Positions 23,352-23,970 of a DNA stretch of 23,970 nucleotides are shown in pieces. The stretch comes from SLFT01 sp964493075 (GTDB lineage Bacteria > Hydrogenedentota > Hydrogenedentia > Hydrogenedentales > CAITNO01): NCBI GenBank assembly GCA_964493075.1, contig CAZBNU010000045.1, positions 1 through 23,970 of the forward strand. The letters run 5' to 3'. The notes beneath the pieces are model-generated. The model worked only from the letters and a program-made list of their open reading frames with translations, ran no database searches and had not been told where the DNA came from. The translations under genes were made by a program, and so were the position numbers. How positions within the stretch are numbered: position 1 is the first letter of the stretch; each line of letters starts with the position of its first letter.

Positions 23352-23870
23352 ATGTCTGAAAAAGGAAAAGCCTATATTCCCACCCGCTGGGATTATGGCG
23401 AACGGCCGGTGACGGCTGCGAAACTGAATGCCTGGGACGACCACGTCGCCGATGCGCTGGAACTGGCGTACCGGCTCATTAACGAAGCCTTTGGCGGGGG
23501 GGACGGGGTGTTGCAAAACGCGTTGGAAGCTTTGCAGGTAGTTGCTTTGACGCCGCCCGGCCTTTCGGTGAAGGTGTCGGCGGGGTATGCCTTTATCTCC
23601 GGTATGCCCTTCGCCTTGAAGGAAGCGGTGGAACTGCTGCCCATAGTCGCACCGACCACGAACCCGCGCACCGACCTGGTGCAGGCACGTTTGAGCGACT
23701 GGTCTTTCGTGGTCAAGGAGGGCGAAGAAGCGGCAAGCCCGATACCACCTGAAGCCGATGAGGATTGTCTGCCGCTGGCACTGCTGCATTTGCGAACGGG
23801 TATGGCATCCGTCAAGAACAGCGATGATGGGGTGAATGGGTATATTGAAGATGTTAGAGTTTTGTTGTAA
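23352..23870 (+). CDS. Putative baseplate or tail-fibre protein
   Basis: The 172-residue protein has an N-terminal part (IPTRWDYGERPVTAAKLNAW) that looks like a coil or adaptor, then a beta-rich segment, LSVKVSAGYAFISGMPF near residue 77, TDLVQARLSDWSFVVKEGEE, and LPLALLHLRTG with a variable end. This pattern is common in short phage appendage or baseplate proteins of the family that precede receptor-binding proteins, where V-AG-A-I-G describes a beta turn of the appendage. AAGGAG lies about 10 nt before the ATG. It follows the hub gene after the repeat island. No enzyme motif is visible. The function is inferred from place and composition. Confidence 0.45.
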   Translation: MSEKGKAYIPTRWDYGERPVTAAKLNAWDDHVADALELAYRLINEAFGGGDGVLQNALEALQVVALTPPGLSVKVSAGYAFISGMPFALKEAVELLPIVAPTTNPRTDLVQARLSDWSFVVKEGEEAASPIPPEADEDCLPLALLHLRTGMASVKNSDDGVNGYIEDVRVLL

Positions 23871-23970
23871 GGAATAGGGACATAAGGGACGAAAGAGACA
23901 TAAGGGACGCAGTAGCGAAAGCGGGGACAGGCACGTCTCCTGCGTCGCTTGTGCCAGTCCCCGTTTTCGC
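23871..23970. repeat. 9-nt tract plus REP-like hairpin element, copy 5 (cut by window end)
   Basis: At 23880-23910 there is a 9-nt tract: ATAAGGGAC, GAAAGAGAC, ATAAGGGAC. From 23914 the best-preserved REP-like element follows: GCGAAAGCGGGGACAGGCAC, loop GTCTCCTGCGTCGCTT, then GTGCCAGTCCCCGTTTTCGC. The arms pair with two mismatches. The element runs to the end of the window. Confidence 0.8.

Overview
The window reads as a chromosome piece from an uncultured Gram-negative bacterium, probably metagenomic. Two runs of exactly 100 N (16956-17055 and 18280-18379) look like scaffold placeholders. The Gram-negative reading rests on a complete tripartite RND efflux operon with an outer-membrane factor and on several lipobox signal peptides. 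I cannot fix the phylum from sequence alone. Multi-TM proteins with C-terminal TPRs and intergenic spaces rich in short repeats would suit lineages such as Hydrogenedentota or Planctomycetota, but that is a guess.

Left part (404-8059): a minus-strand lipoprotein of unknown function; a TMTC-like GT-C membrane protein with C-terminal TPRs (minus); a radical SAM/SPASM protein (minus); a second, divergent TMTC-like paralogue (plus) in which the DD motif has become DV; and a B12-binding-type radical SAM enzyme (minus). Surface glycosylation or modification is a reasonable but unproven theme.

Middle (8351-14810): a minus-strand operon in the order tetR, outer-membrane factor, membrane-fusion protein, RND pump. 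Its genes overlap or abut by a few bases. A 29-bp near-perfect palindrome upstream of tetR overlaps the -35 element of a good sigma70-type promoter, which predicts autorepression. The pump lacks the AcrB proton-relay residues: D407, D408 and K940 align with T, N and N.

Right part (15155-23870): a plus-strand cassette of tailed-phage structural genes: portal, prohead protease (cut by a gap), a small XhlA-like membrane protein, a LigD 3'-phosphoesterase-like protein, decoration protein, major capsid protein, a rho-independent terminator, head-tail connector, Dit-like distal tail protein, tail hub and a baseplate/fibre-like protein. The most striking points are the hub, which carries an inserted staphylococcal-nuclease-like domain with all catalytic residues, and the PE-like protein inside the capsid module. 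No terminase, tail tube, tape measure, integrase or lysin is visible in the window.

Most intergenic spaces in the phage cassette hold dispersed repeats also seen between ordinary host genes: hairpins with GGGGACTGGCAC/GTGCCTGTCCCC-type arms, 9-nt-period tracts, GGGTNNN heptamer tracts and CCGGAATGACGG elements. This suggests a long-resident, possibly domesticated phage-derived particle locus rather than a recent prophage, perhaps a gene-transfer-agent-like or nuclease-delivering particle. That last step is inference.
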